Assembly (NCBI RefSeq): GCF_008801815.1
Contig: NZ_VZOX01000003.1
DNA: 64,000 nt
Reading direction: 5' to 3' (one strand)
Source of the DNA: Edwardsiella anguillarum
GTDB lineage: Bacteria > Pseudomonadota > Gammaproteobacteria > Enterobacterales > Enterobacteriaceae
Position numbers and translations under genes: made by a program. Below the pieces are notes generated by a model. The model made no database searches. It saw nothing but the letters and a program-made list of their open reading frames with translations, and had not been told where the DNA came from. Position 1 is the stretch's first letter. Each line of letters opens with the position of its first letter. Below, one piece after another: positions 1 through 8,267 of this stretch.

Positions 1-1
1 G

Positions 2-484
2 ACCAATATTCTGGCGCTGAACGCGGCGGTAGAGGCGGCGCGCGCCGGAGAGCAGGGGCGTGGCTTTGCGGTGGTCGCGGGTGAGGTGCGCAATCTGGCC
101 CAGCGCAGCGCCCAGGCGGCGAAAGAGATCAAAGGGCTGATCGAGGAATCGGTCAGCCGGGTAAAACAGGGGTCGACCCTGGTAGAGAGCGCCGGAAACA
201 CCATGGATAACGTGGTGCGTTCGGTGGTGCGGGTGACCGATATCATGGGCGAAATCAGCTCCGCATCGGAGGAGCAGAGCCGGGGCATTGAGCAGGTCGC
301 CCAGGCGGTAACGCAAATGGATCAGGTGACGCAGCAGAACGCCGCACTGGTAGAGGAAGCAGCATCGGCAACTCAGTCTCTGGAGGCGCAGGCTGATGTC
401 CTGTCGCGCGCCGTCGCCACGTTCCGTCTGAGCGGCGATGTGGCGCAGATCGATCTGCAAGGACAAGCCAACGGCACGAGCTGA
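2..484 (+). CDS. Methyl-accepting chemotaxis protein, C-terminal part (partial)
   Basis: The gene enters from the left edge, so only about 160 C-terminal residues are present. They include the highly conserved signalling hairpin tip (visible as TNILALNAAVEAARAGEQGRG) followed by the descending helix rich in Ala, Gln and Glu typical of the MCP cytoplasmic bundle, which binds CheW and CheA at the inner membrane. The position directly upstream of cheR corresponds to tar/tap in E. coli. The protein ends ...QGQANGTS, so it lacks the NWETF/NWESF pentapeptide that high-abundance receptors use to tether CheR and CheB; in that respect it resembles low-abundance Tap-like receptors. The ligand-binding domain is outside the window, so ligand specificity cannot be judged. 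Confidence 0.93.
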   Translation, partial: TNILALNAAVEAARAGEQGRGFAVVAGEVRNLAQRSAQAAKEIKGLIEESVSRVKQGSTLVESAGNTMDNVVRSVVRVTDIMGEISSASEEQSRGIEQVAQAVTQMDQVTQQNAALVEEAASATQSLEAQADVLSRAVATFRLSGDVAQIDLQGQANGTS

Positions 485-537
485 TGGGCTTTCCGCTCGG
501 CGGAAAGCGAAATTGAAGTAGGTGAGTTAACTGGTGA

Positions 538-1416
538 GTGATGACGAATTTATTACTACAGGCAGCACAGGGGGAAAACAACGTCTCCTCACTGGCAATG
601 CAACGTCTGACGTTGGGGGATGCCCATTTTCGGCGGATTAGCCAGTTGATTTACCAACGGGCCGGTATCGTACTTGCCGACCATAAACGTGAAATGGTTT
701 ACAACCGGCTGGTGCGTCGCTTACGGGCGTTGAATCTGAGCGACTTTGGTGACTATCTGGCGTTGCTGGAGAGTCATCCGGAGAGCGATGAGTGGCAAAC
801 ATTTGTCAACTCGCTGACCACTAACCTGACCGCCTTCTTTCGCGAGGCGCATCACTTCCCGATCCTGGCGGAGCATGCGCGCGCGCGGCGGCACAACTAC
901 TGTGTCTGGAGTACGGCGGCCTCCACGGGCGAGGAACCATACTCGATCGCGATGACCCTGGCGGAGGCGCTGGGGCCATCACCGATGGCGCCGCAGGTGT
1001 GGGCCAGCGACATCGATACTCAGGTACTGGAGAAGGCGCAGCGCGGTATCTACCGCCAGGAGGAGGCCAAGCTGCTGAACGCCACGCAGCTGCAGCGCTT
1101 TTTTCTGCGCGGTACCGGGCCTCATCAGGGGCTGATCCGGGTTCGCCATGAGCTGGCGCAGCGGGTGCATTTCCAGATGCTGAACCTGCTGGATGCCAAG
1201 TGGGATCTGCCGGGCCCATTCGATGCGATTTTTTGCCGTAACGTGATGATCTATTTCGATAAAGAAACGCAGGCTCGCATTCTGCGTCGTTTTATCCCCT
1301 TGTTAAAGCCGGGTGGCCTGCTGTTTGCCGGTCACTCGGAGAACTTCAGCCAGATCTCCCGCGATTTCCATCTGCGCGGGCAGACCGTTTACGGGCTGAC
1401 GAAGGAGAGCCGATGA
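538..1416 (+). CDS. cheR: Chemotaxis protein methyltransferase CheR
   Basis: SAM-dependent methyltransferase that methylates glutamates of chemoreceptors during adaptation. The product has 292 residues, with the N-terminal CheR helical domain (the ISQLIYQRAGIVLADHKR segment) and then the Rossmann-type SAM domain: WSTAASTGEEPYSIAM, ASDIDTQVLEKA, and the IFCRNVMIYFD motif. The C-terminal LFAGHSENFS stretch is also typical. Translation can start at GTG 538 or the adjoining ATG 541; the two give nearly identical proteins. It follows the receptor gene by about 50 bases and overlaps cheB by the four bases ATGA, so it is almost certainly co-transcribed in the receptor-cheRBYZ operon. Near full-length identity in pattern to E. 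coli CheR. Confidence 0.97.
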   Translation: MMTNLLLQAAQGENNVSSLAMQRLTLGDAHFRRISQLIYQRAGIVLADHKREMVYNRLVRRLRALNLSDFGDYLALLESHPESDEWQTFVNSLTTNLTAFFREAHHFPILAEHARARRHNYCVWSTAASTGEEPYSIAMTLAEALGPSPMAPQVWASDIDTQVLEKAQRGIYRQEEAKLLNATQLQRFFLRGTGPHQGLIRVRHELAQRVHFQMLNLLDAKWDLPGPFDAIFCRNVMIYFDKETQARILRRFIPLLKPGGLLFAGHSENFSQISRDFHLRGQTVYGLTKESR

Positions 1417-2465
1417 ACAAGATCCGGGTATTGTGCGTGGATGACTCCGCGCTGATGCGCCAACTGATGACCGAGATCGTGAACAGCCACCCCGATATGG
1501 AGATGGTGGCCGCCGCGCAGGACCCGTTGGTCGCGCGGGATCTGATCAAAAAATTCAATCCTCAGGTGCTTACACTGGATGTTGAAATGCCGCGCATGGA
1601 CGGCCTCGACTTTTTGGAGAAACTGATGCGCCTGCGCCCGATGCCGGTGGTGATGGTCTCTTCTCTGACCGGGAAGGGATCGGAGATCACCCTGCGGGCG
1701 TTGGAGCTGGGCGCGGTGGACTTTGTCACCAAGCCGCAGCTGGGGATCCGCGAGGGGATGCTGGCCTACAGCGAGCTGATCGCCGACAAGATCCGCACCG
1801 CCGCGCGCGCGCGCCTGCCGCGCCAGCTGAAGCAGGGCGAGCCGCCGGCGACCCTCAGCCACGGCCCGCTGCTCAGCAGCGAAAAGCTGATCGCCATCGG
1901 CGCCTCTACCGGCGGCACCGAGGCGATTCGCCATGTGCTGCAGCCGTTGCCGCCGACCAGTCCGGCGCTGCTGATCACCCAGCATATGCCGCCGGGCTTT
2001 ACCCGCTCTTTCGCCGAGCGGCTGAACAAGCTGTGCCAGATCACGGTGAAAGAGGCCGAGGACGGCGAACGTATTCTGCCGGGGCACGCCTATATCGCCC
2101 CCGGCGCCCACCACCTGGAGCTGGCGCGCAGCGGCGCCAACTATATTGTGCGCCTGCATCAGGGGCCGCCGGTGAACCGTCATCGCCCCTCGGTTGAGGT
2201 GCTGTTTGACTCCGTCGCCCGCTGCGCCGGACGCAACGCCGTCGGGGTGATCCTGACGGGAATGGGCAACGACGGTGCCGCAGGGATGCTGCGGCTGCAC
2301 CAGGCGGGTGCCTATACCATTGCGCAGAATGAAGCCAGCTGCGTGGTATTTGGCATGCCGCGCGAGGCGATTCAGATGGGCGGGGTCGACGAGGTGGTCG
2401 ATCTCTCCCAAATCAGCCAGCGTATGCTGGCGCAGGTCAGCGCCAAGCAGGCGCTGCGTATTTAA
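1413..2465 (+). CDS. cheB: Protein-glutamate methylesterase/glutaminase CheB
   Basis: Response regulator that removes methyl groups from, and deamidates, chemoreceptors once phosphorylated by CheA. The 350 residues show an N-terminal receiver domain (acidic pair near residues 10-11, phospho-acceptor D56 in TLDVEMPRMDG, Lys in VTKP) joined by a linker to the methylesterase domain. The catalytic triad is visible as S165 in IGASTGG, H191 in TQHMPPGF and D287 in TGMGNDGA. Start ATG overlaps the cheR stop. Downstream is a GC-rich hairpin and then cheY. Confidence 0.97.
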   Translation: MNKIRVLCVDDSALMRQLMTEIVNSHPDMEMVAAAQDPLVARDLIKKFNPQVLTLDVEMPRMDGLDFLEKLMRLRPMPVVMVSSLTGKGSEITLRALELGAVDFVTKPQLGIREGMLAYSELIADKIRTAARARLPRQLKQGEPPATLSHGPLLSSEKLIAIGASTGGTEAIRHVLQPLPPTSPALLITQHMPPGFTRSFAERLNKLCQITVKEAEDGERILPGHAYIAPGAHHLELARSGANYIVRLHQGPPVNRHRPSVEVLFDSVARCAGRNAVGVILTGMGNDGAAGMLRLHQAGAYTIAQNEASCVVFGMPREAIQMGGVDEVVDLSQISQRMLAQVSAKQALRI

Positions 2466-2474
2466 CCGATACCG

Positions 2475-2496
2475 GACCGCGCCCGCGGGCGCGGTC
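2475..2496 (+). other. GC-rich hairpin between cheB and cheY
   Basis: A perfect 9-bp stem (gaccgcgcc / ggcgcggtc) with a 4-base loop lies 10 bases after the cheB stop. No T-run follows, so it is unlikely to be a strong intrinsic terminator. It may instead protect the upstream mRNA end or tune relative cheB/cheY levels; the function is inferred. Confidence 0.4.
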
Positions 2497-2560
2497 ATTA
2501 ACCGAATGCCTGTTTTTCAGGTTATTGCTCCCGGCTCAAGGGATTTTTTTAGGAGTTAGT

Positions 2561-2950
2561 ATGGCGGATAAGAATCTGCGTTTTCTGGTTGTCGATGATT
2601 TCTCTACCATGCGTCGTATCGTACGCAATCTGTTGAAAGAGCTGGGATTCAACAACGTAGAGGAAGCCGAAGACGGCGCCGATGCGCTGAGCAAGCTGCG
2701 CGCCGGCGGGTTCGACTTTGTGGTCTCTGACTGGAACATGCCCAACATGGATGGTCTGCAGCTGCTGCAGGCGATCCGTGCGGACGGCACGCTGAACAAG
2801 ATGCCGGTGTTGATGGTAACGGCCGAGGCGAAGAAAGAGAACATCATCGCCGCCGCGCAGGCCGGGGCCAGCGGCTACGTGGTGAAGCCGTTTACCGCCG
2901 CAACGCTGGAAGAAAAACTGAATAAGATTTTTGAAAAGCTCGGGATCTAA
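2561..2950 (+). CDS. cheY: Chemotaxis response regulator CheY
   Basis: Single-domain receiver that, when phosphorylated by CheA, binds FliM at the flagellar switch and promotes clockwise rotation. 129 residues with all receiver landmarks: D12/D13 (VDDF), phospho-acceptor D57 (SDWNMPNMDG), T87 and K109 (VVKPF). ATG 2561 is chosen because an AGGAG ribosome site sits five bases upstream (2551-2555) and the product matches the usual CheY length; an in-frame upstream start at 2525 would add a non-conserved 12-residue leader. cheZ follows after 9 bases. Confidence 0.97.
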   Translation: MADKNLRFLVVDDFSTMRRIVRNLLKELGFNNVEEAEDGADALSKLRAGGFDFVVSDWNMPNMDGLQLLQAIRADGTLNKMPVLMVTAEAKKENIIAAAQAGASGYVVKPFTAATLEEKLNKIFEKLGI

Positions 2951-2959
2951 GGAGTCACG

Positions 2960-3595
2960 ATGAACGAACATCCGATGCCAGCCGCCGATGCCGGCGATAT
3001 TATCGCCAGGATTGGCCAACTGACGCGTATGCTGCGTGACAGCATGAAAGAGCTTGGACTGGATCAGGCCATCGCTCAGGCAGCCGAAGCCATTCCGGAT
3101 GCCCGCGACCGTCTGGACTATGTGGTGCAGATGACCCGTCAGGCCGCCGAGCGCGCCCTGAGCTGCGTTGAAGCGGCTCAGCCGCGCCAGACGCAGATGG
3201 AGAAGGGATCCAAAGAGCTCAAGCAGCGTTGGGATGCCTGGTTTGAAAATCCGATCGAGCTTGAGGATGCCAGGGCGCTGGTAACGGATACCCGCCAGTT
3301 CTTGAGCGAGGTGCCGGAGCATACGGCCTTTACTCACAGCCAGCTGTTGGAGATCATGATGGCGCAGGATTTCCAGGATCTGACCGGCCAGGTGATCAAG
3401 CGCATGATGGACGTGATCCAGGAGATCGAAAAGCAGCTGCTGATGGTGCTGCTGGAGAATATGCCGGAGCAGCCGCCCAAGCCGAAGCGTGAAAACGACA
3501 GTCTGCTGAATGGCCCGCAGATGAACCAGAACGGCCCGGGTGTGGTCGCCAACCAGGAGCAGGTCGATGACCTGCTGGACAGCCTGGGATTTTAA
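2960..3595 (+). CDS. cheZ: CheY-P phosphatase CheZ
   Basis: Stimulates dephosphorylation of CheY-P, ending the tumble signal. 211 residues, close to the 214 of E. coli. The long helical hairpin carries the active motif AQDFQDLTGQVIKRMM, with D140 and Q144 as the equivalents of the family's catalytic Asp and Gln, and the C-terminal CheY-binding tail QEQVDDLLDSLGF is intact. A ribosome site (AAGGAG) precedes the ATG. Last gene of the chemotaxis operon, followed by a terminator; in E. coli flhBAE come next, but here the locus changes to unrelated genes. Confidence 0.97.
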   Translation: MNEHPMPAADAGDIIARIGQLTRMLRDSMKELGLDQAIAQAAEAIPDARDRLDYVVQMTRQAAERALSCVEAAQPRQTQMEKGSKELKQRWDAWFENPIELEDARALVTDTRQFLSEVPEHTAFTHSQLLEIMMAQDFQDLTGQVIKRMMDVIQEIEKQLLMVLLENMPEQPPKPKRENDSLLNGPQMNQNGPGVVANQEQVDDLLDSLGF

Positions 3596-3625
3596 GCGCG
3601 ATAGCGGCACCGTCGTGCGAGCGTC

Positions 3626-3654
3626 AGGCCACCCTAGGGTGGCCTGTTTTCTTT
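3626..3654 (+). terminator. Rho-independent terminator after cheZ
   Basis: Inverted repeat aggccaccc / gggtggcct (9 bp) with a 2-base centre, followed by TGTTTTCTTT. It is 30 bases after the cheZ stop and would end the chemotaxis transcript. Confidence 0.8.
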
Positions 3655-3774
3655 GGGGACCGCCATGACAGCGCGTGTTGCGCCGATTATGCTGGGAGAG
3701 CGTAGACTCCAGCCCGGGCGGGTGACAATGCCGCGCTGATTCACTGTTTATAGAGGGAAGGGATACCGTCGCAG

Positions 3775-4602
3775 ATGACCATCTCGGTGTTTATTGCCGT
3801 TCTGTTTGCCGCGCTGCTGCATGCCAGCTGGAATGTGCTGGTGAAAGGCTGCGCGGATCGCTTTGTCAGCGTCGCGCTGGTGGCGCTGTTTGCCGGGCTG
3901 ACGGCGTTGCCGCTGCTACCGCTGTGCGCCGCGCTGCCGGCGGCGGCCTGGTACTGGCTCGGTCTGTCGGTGCTGTTTCACACCGTCTACGGCCTGTTTC
4001 TCAGCCGAGCCTATAGCCATGGCGATCTTGGGACAGATGTATCCGCTGGCCAGGGGCTGCGCCCCCCTGTTGGTGATGCTGCTCAGCCTGCTGCTGCTAC
4101 GGGAGAAACCCCCGCTTTTGGCGAGCGCCGGCGCGCTGATCCTGATTGGCGGGGTGTTGCTGATGGCCCTGCGCGGCGCGGCGCTGCGTGACGCTGCGTG
4201 ACGCGCTGATCACCGCGCTGTGTACCGCCGGCTATACCCCGACCGACGGCGCCGGCGCCCGGGCGGCGGGGGATGTGCTGGGATATACCCTGTGGCTGTT
4301 TGCGCTCAATGGGGCGGTGATGCTGGTATGGCTCTGGCAGCGTCAGGGGCGGCGCACCGGCTATCTGATACGCTGCGCCTGGCACCGGACTGGCCAGGGG
4401 CGCGATGTCGCTGCTGGCCTATGGCATCGTCATCTGGGCGATGGCTCAGGCGCCGATCGGCATCGTCGCCGCCCTGCGTGAGAGCAGCGTGCTGTTTGCG
4501 CTCCTGCTGTCGGCCCGCCTGCTGCATGAGCCGCTGGGGCGGGCACGGGTGACGGCCGCGCTGGTGATCCTCTGCGGCGTGCTGCTGACCCGCCTGGGGT
4601 AG
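3775..4602 (+). pseudogene. DMT/EamA-family permease, frameshifted remnant
   Basis: The DNA encodes a 10-helix drug/metabolite-type inner-membrane permease only if the frame is changed three times. Frame 1 gives the N-terminus to ...SRAYSHGDLG near 4030; an apparent one-base insertion moves it to a second frame (GQMYPLARGCAPLLVMLLS...); at 4185-4205 a tandem 10-bp duplication (gctgcgtgac twice) moves it to a third frame (LRDALITALCTAGYTPTDG...); near 4350-4395 it returns to frame 1 (MSLLAYGIVIWAMAQAPIG...), ending at TAG 4602. Both EamA halves are recognisable. Substrate is unknown. Multiple lesions argue for a true pseudogene, though sequencing error in GC-rich DNA cannot be excluded without reads. 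Confidence 0.8.
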
Positions 4603-4607
4603 GTCAG

Positions 4608-5714
4608 CTACAGAAACAGGGTCATCAGGTAGGCGACGAACAGCGCCAGATGCGCCGCGCCGTTGAGCACATTGGTGCGGCCGGTGTTAAACGAGACCTG
4701 GCACAGCATCAGGGTGGCCAACATCACCACCGTCTGCGGCTCACCCAGCCCGAACAGCAGCGGCTGATCGGTCAGTAGGGCGATCAGGGTTACCGTCGGC
4801 ACCGTTAACGACAGGGTCGCCAGCACCGAGCCAAAAAACAGATTCATGGCGCGCTGCACCTGATTGGCCAGCACCGCCTTCAGGGCGCCCAGCCCCTCGG
4901 GGGAGAGGATCAGCAGCGCGACCAGAAAGCCGGTCATCTGCTGCGGCGCGTTCAGAGCGCCGAGCAGCCCCTCCAGCGGCAGGGCGTTCAGCTTGGTGAC
5001 CGCGATGACGGCGATAAGGTAGGCGACCAGCCAGGCGGCGTGCCACAGATTACGGTGAGATGAGGGCTTACCGTGGTGCGGATCGCTGGGGTCGTCGCCT
5101 TCATCCTCATGCTCGTAGACGAACAGACTTTGGTGCGTGCGGGTCTGGATCAGCAGAAATACGCCGTACATGGCGGCCGATAGCAGCGCGACCACCAGCG
5201 ACTGGCCATGGGTAAAGTTATCGCCCGGCAGGGTCATCGGCAGCACCAGTACAATGATCGCCAGCGGGATCAGCGCGATCAGATACTGCTTGATCCCGCC
5301 CAGATTGACATATTGGGTGGCGAATTTGTGACCGCCGAGCAGCAAGGAAAATCCGACCAGCCCGCCGCTGACGATCATCACGATGGAGTAGAGCGTATCG
5401 CGCATCAGCTCCGGCGCGGCTTTGCCGCTGACCATCAGGGCCGAAATCAGGCTGACCTCCAGTATCACCACTGACAGGGTCAGGATCAGCGAGCCATAGG
5501 GCTCGCCGAGGCGGTGGGCCAGGACATCGGCGTGACGCACCACGCTGAAGGCGCTGGCGAGGATCGCGATCAGCGCCAGCAGGTTGATCGCGGCCAGGGC
5601 GCCCAGCGTGGCGGGCTGCGTCACCGCCAGCACCCCCAGCGCGATCAGCGGCAGGATCAGCTGATACTCGCTGTGGCGGGTATTGTGGTGGCTGGTTTTT
5701 ATATGAGACTTCAT
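4608..5714 (-). CDS. chaA: Sodium-potassium/calcium : proton antiporter ChaA
   Basis: Inner-membrane CaCA-superfamily antiporter that expels Na+, K+ or Ca2+ in exchange for H+, mainly at alkaline pH or high salt. 368 residues with about 11 hydrophobic segments, two alpha-repeat motifs (VVILEVSLISAL near residue 90 and LILSPEGLGALKAVL near 270) and the central acidic/His-rich cytoplasmic loop (YEHEDEGDDPSDPHHGKP) characteristic of ChaA. ATG 5714 is preferred because an AAGGAGGG site lies 9 bases upstream; a GTG at 5723 would sit directly against that site. It converges on the permease pseudogene. The leader has a strong hairpin. Confidence 0.95.
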   Translation of the reverse strand: MKSHIKTSHHNTRHSEYQLILPLIALGVLAVTQPATLGALAAINLLALIAILASAFSVVRHADVLAHRLGEPYGSLILTLSVVILEVSLISALMVSGKAAPELMRDTLYSIVMIVSGGLVGFSLLLGGHKFATQYVNLGGIKQYLIALIPLAIIVLVLPMTLPGDNFTHGQSLVVALLSAAMYGVFLLIQTRTHQSLFVYEHEDEGDDPSDPHHGKPSSHRNLWHAAWLVAYLIAVIAVTKLNALPLEGLLGALNAPQQMTGFLVALLILSPEGLGALKAVLANQVQRAMNLFFGSVLATLSLTVPTVTLIALLTDQPLLFGLGEPQTVVMLATLMLCQVSFNTGRTNVLNGAAHLALFVAYLMTLFL

Positions 5715-5754
5715 GGATGGCACCCTCCTTTGAATGACTGCGCGCGCACCGGCC

Positions 5755-5778
5755 GCGGGGGCGTAATACCGCCCCCGC
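5755..5778 (-). promoter_or_regulatory. Hairpin in chaA 5' leader
   Basis: Perfect 9-bp inverted repeat (gcgggggcg / cgcccccgc) with a 6-base loop, about 40 bases upstream of the chaA start. No T-run follows in the chaA direction. It could affect mRNA stability or translation; no known riboswitch consensus was recognised. Confidence 0.35.
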
Positions 5779-5871
5779 TGACATTATCAAAAAAAACGAT
5801 ATCAAATAACAGTTTTTATGATTATTCGCATTTTTATTCAGCCAGAATTTAAGTATGGCCTATCGGATGCG

Positions 5872-5896
5872 CCGGCGTGACGCCGGATGTTTTTTC
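5872..5896 (+). terminator. Terminator-like hairpin upstream of the DedA gene
   Basis: Stem ccggcg / cgccgg with a TGA loop followed by ATGTTTTTT, ending 39 bases before the dedA-type start. No gene reads rightward into it, so it may belong to a short leader transcript of the DedA gene (attenuator) or be a stray repeat. Confidence 0.4.
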
Positions 5897-5934
5897 GGTA
5901 TGATAGGCGCCCTGCGCAGCACTAAGGATGAACC

Positions 5935-6498
5935 ATGATCGATGCAGCACGCTGGATAAGTGAATATGGCTATGTCGCCGTGGTAATCGGCAGCATTCTC
6001 GAGGGGGAGACTATCGCCTTTCTGGCCGGGGCCGCCGCCCATAAACACCTGCTCGCCTATCCGTGGGTGGTGTTGCTGACGATGGTCGGTGCGACGCTGG
6101 GTGATACCACGCTCTACTTCGTCGGGCGCCACTTTGGCACGCCTATTTTACGGCGTTTTCCGCGTCAGCAACAGAAGATAGCCTATGTACAGCGCCAGGT
6201 GCGCCGTAATGAAAGCTGGCTGATCCTGGGGATGCGCTTTGCCTATGGCTTTCGCACTATTGGCCCGATCATTATCGGGTCTGCGGGCGTTAAACCGGGA
6301 AAATATATCCTGTTTAATCTGCTCGGCGCGGTCCTGTGGGCGCTGACCATCGTCAGCCTTGGCTATGGCGCCAGCGAAGTGCTGCTGCGGATCTTTGCCG
6401 ACCCGCAGCAGCGCCTGTGGGCCGGCGGCGGGCTGCTGGCGGTGGCGGTGCTGCTGGTGGCGCTGCTGCGCTGGTACCGCGCGCGCCGCGGGCGGTAA
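5935..6498 (+). CDS. DedA-family inner membrane protein (YohD-like)
   Basis: 187-residue DedA/VTT-fold membrane protein, a family implicated in lipid (undecaprenyl-phosphate or phospholipid) flipping and in membrane homeostasis. Visible hallmarks are the early ISEYGYVAVVIGSILEGET with its acidic residues, GATLGDTTLYFVGRHFG, the Arg-containing GMRFAYGFRTIGPIIIGSAGV motif and C-terminal helices ending in a basic tail. Length and pattern are closest to E. coli YohD (about 190 residues). ATG 5935 has AAGGATG upstream. It stands alone, rightward, between chaA and a lipoprotein gene. Confidence 0.85.
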   Translation: MIDAARWISEYGYVAVVIGSILEGETIAFLAGAAAHKHLLAYPWVVLLTMVGATLGDTTLYFVGRHFGTPILRRFPRQQQKIAYVQRQVRRNESWLILGMRFAYGFRTIGPIIIGSAGVKPGKYILFNLLGAVLWALTIVSLGYGASEVLLRIFADPQQRLWAGGGLLAVAVLLVALLRWYRARRGR

Positions 6499-6605
6499 AA
6501 TCGTGAGCCGCTGCAAAAAAATGCAGCGACGGATCGGCGTCGGGTATCCTGCGCCGGGGATCCCGATTATTATCGGCCCAGGACGGACTATTCAGGGAGA
6601 TATTG

Positions 6606-6911
6606 ATGAAACAGCGACCGTTAACGATGGCCGTGGTACTGGTGGGGACGGCGATGCTGGCGGGATGCGGCAGCATCATGGGTCGCACCACCATGCAGGA
6701 GGGGCATACCTACTACGCCGGGGTGCACAACGATATGGCGCGGGTGAGCGGCAGCGGCAACTACGACTACGATTTTATGACCCGCAGCCGGGCATTTATC
6801 GATCTGCCGTTTTCGCTGCTGGCCGATACGCTGTACGCGCCGGTGGACTATTTCCACGGCCCCTATCGCGACCAGCCAGCGCGCGCGGACGCGCAGGAGA
6901 CGCCGCGCTGA
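6606..6911 (+). CDS. YceK/YidQ-type small lipoprotein
   Basis: 101-residue predicted lipoprotein. Signal peptide with lipobox LAGC (Cys21) for lipidation, then a short domain with a G-rich start (GSIMGRTT), aromatic-rich centre and SRAFIDLPFSLLADTLYAPVDYFHGPY; this DLPFS...DT...P.D pattern is typical of the YceK/YidQ family. ATG 6606 is preceded by a GGGAGA site; a TTG directly before it is ignored. Function of the family is unknown; location is probably the outer membrane because residue +2 after Cys is Gly, not Asp. It is followed by a hairpin terminator. Confidence 0.8.
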   Translation: MKQRPLTMAVVLVGTAMLAGCGSIMGRTTMQEGHTYYAGVHNDMARVSGSGNYDYDFMTRSRAFIDLPFSLLADTLYAPVDYFHGPYRDQPARADAQETPR

Positions 6912-6936
6912 GGGCATGCGGCTGAGCTATTGAGTC

Positions 6937-6961
6937 AAAGCCATCGCTGGGCGATGGCTTT
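6937..6961. terminator. Bidirectional intrinsic terminator
   Basis: Eleven-base perfect inverted repeat (aaagccatcgc / gcgatggcttt) with a 3-base loop, lying between the convergent lipoprotein and amidohydrolase genes; A/T ends on both sides fit termination in both directions. Confidence 0.7.
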
Positions 6962-6968
6962 CGCATTA

Positions 6969-8252
6969 TTAGGCCGACTGCGCCGTGCGGCAGAGGCGGC
7001 TGACGCAGGCGGTAAACAGCGCGCAGCCGCGCGACAGCACCGCGTCGTCAAAGTCGAACTCGGACTGGTGATGGCCCGCGCGCAGATCGGCGCCCAGCAC
7101 CACATAGGCCGCCTGGCCGCCGTGCGCCTGCACCCGTTCGACCAGCAGCGTGGCATCCTCGCTGCCGCCAAAGCTGGCCTCTCCGATCCGCAGATCCAAC
7201 TGCTGGCTAGCGATATCCGCCACCAGCGTCATCAGCGCCGCATCGTTGTGCAGATCGACGGCGCTGCCCATCACCTGATGCTCTACCCGCAGGCCAAAGC
7301 TCTGCGCTGCGCCGTCGGCGATGCGCAGGGCCTGCTGTGCCATGTAGTCATTAATGGTGCGGTTGGCGCCGCGCACCTCCAGCTGCATCTCGGCGTAGGC
7401 CGGGATCACGTTACGTCCTTCACCGGCGCGCAGGGTGCCAACGTTGATGCGCGACATACCGTCGCCGTGGCGTGGGATCCCCAGCAGCTGCGTGACGCAG
7501 TGACAGGCGCCGGCCAGCGCGTTGGCGCCGCCCTGGGGCATCATCCCCGCGTGGGCCGGCGCGCCGAAAAAGCGCAGGTCCAGCTTGGTGGTGCAGAGGA
7601 AGTCGCGCGGATCGACGACGATCTCCCCGCTGGGAACCCCCATGCCGATATGGGCAGAGAGGAAGTAGTCGACGTCGTCGAGCAGTCCGCCCTCCGCCAC
7701 CGGCTTGGCGCCGCGCACCCCTTCCTCCGCCGGTTGAAACAGCAGTTTTACCGTGCCGCAGAGTCGATCGCGCAGAGCGCAGAGCGCCTGGGCGACGCCG
7801 AGCCCGATGGCCATGTGGCCGTCGTGGCCGCAGGCGTGCATGCAGCCGGGGTGGCGTGAGGCAAAGTCGGCGGCCCGCGGTGGGTGCTGCGGCGCGTCGC
7901 TCTCAGTGACCGCGACGCAGTCAATGTCGAAGCGCAGGGCGACGGTGGGGCCCGGCCGTCCGGTTTCCAGCAGGGCGACGCAGCCGGTTAAATCCCCCAT
8001 CTCCTCCAGCAGGGCGTCGCTGACCGGATAGCGGCGCGCCCGCGCCAGCCCCTGTGCGACCTCCTCGTCGTTACGTCCCTGGATATGCTCTCGGGAGAGA
8101 AAGGCGCTGCCCGGCAACACCCGGTAGCCTATGGCGCGCAGTATCTCTATCAGCCGTGCGCTAGTGATGAATTCACTCCATCCGGTTTCAGGAATTTGAT
8201 GGAACATACGGCGCCAGCGGCGCAGCTGTTCCTGATCGGAAACGGTCATCAT
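6969..8252 (-). CDS. M20-family amidohydrolase (AbgA-like)
   Basis: Dinuclear-metal aminoacylase/carboxypeptidase of the M20D type, probably cytoplasmic. 427 residues; metal-site motifs are visible as LRFDIDCVAV, the HACGHDGHMAIGLG box, FQPAEEGVRGA (general-base Glu followed by a metal Glu), AHIGM and the C-terminal ADLRAGHHQSEFDFDD. The inserted dimerisation domain (KLDLRFFGAPAHAGM...) is intact. The overall pattern is closest to AbgA, a subunit of p-aminobenzoyl-glutamate hydrolase, but no AbgB partner is present. It follows the DcuC-type permease by 15 bases and is co-directional, so the two likely form an operon. Start could be either of two adjacent ATG codons. Confidence 0.85.
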   Translation of the reverse strand: MMTVSDQEQLRRWRRMFHQIPETGWSEFITSARLIEILRAIGYRVLPGSAFLSREHIQGRNDEEVAQGLARARRYPVSDALLEEMGDLTGCVALLETGRPGPTVALRFDIDCVAVTESDAPQHPPRAADFASRHPGCMHACGHDGHMAIGLGVAQALCALRDRLCGTVKLLFQPAEEGVRGAKPVAEGGLLDDVDYFLSAHIGMGVPSGEIVVDPRDFLCTTKLDLRFFGAPAHAGMMPQGGANALAGACHCVTQLLGIPRHGDGMSRINVGTLRAGEGRNVIPAYAEMQLEVRGANRTINDYMAQQALRIADGAAQSFGLRVEHQVMGSAVDLHNDAALMTLVADIASQQLDLRIGEASFGGSEDATLLVERVQAHGGQAAYVVLGADLRAGHHQSEFDFDDAVLSRGCALFTACVSRLCRTAQSA

Positions 8253-8267
8253 GATCTCCCTGTGTGA

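Noticed and set aside
1389..2498. 369-residue minus-strand open frame opposite cheB
   Set aside because: Shadow of cheB in GC-rich DNA; His/Gln/Arg-rich translation with no domain.
2549..3610. 353-residue minus-strand open frame opposite cheY-cheZ
   Set aside because: Shadow of two well-recognised genes; no plausible start region or family.
5724..5934. yybP-ykoY manganese riboswitch between chaA and the DedA gene
   Set aside because: The conserved loop sequences of that riboswitch were not found; only simple hairpins are visible.
6930..7859. 309-residue plus-strand open frame opposite the M20 gene
   Set aside because: The minus strand holds a complete M20 amidohydrolase; this reading has low-complexity Ala/Gln/His content.
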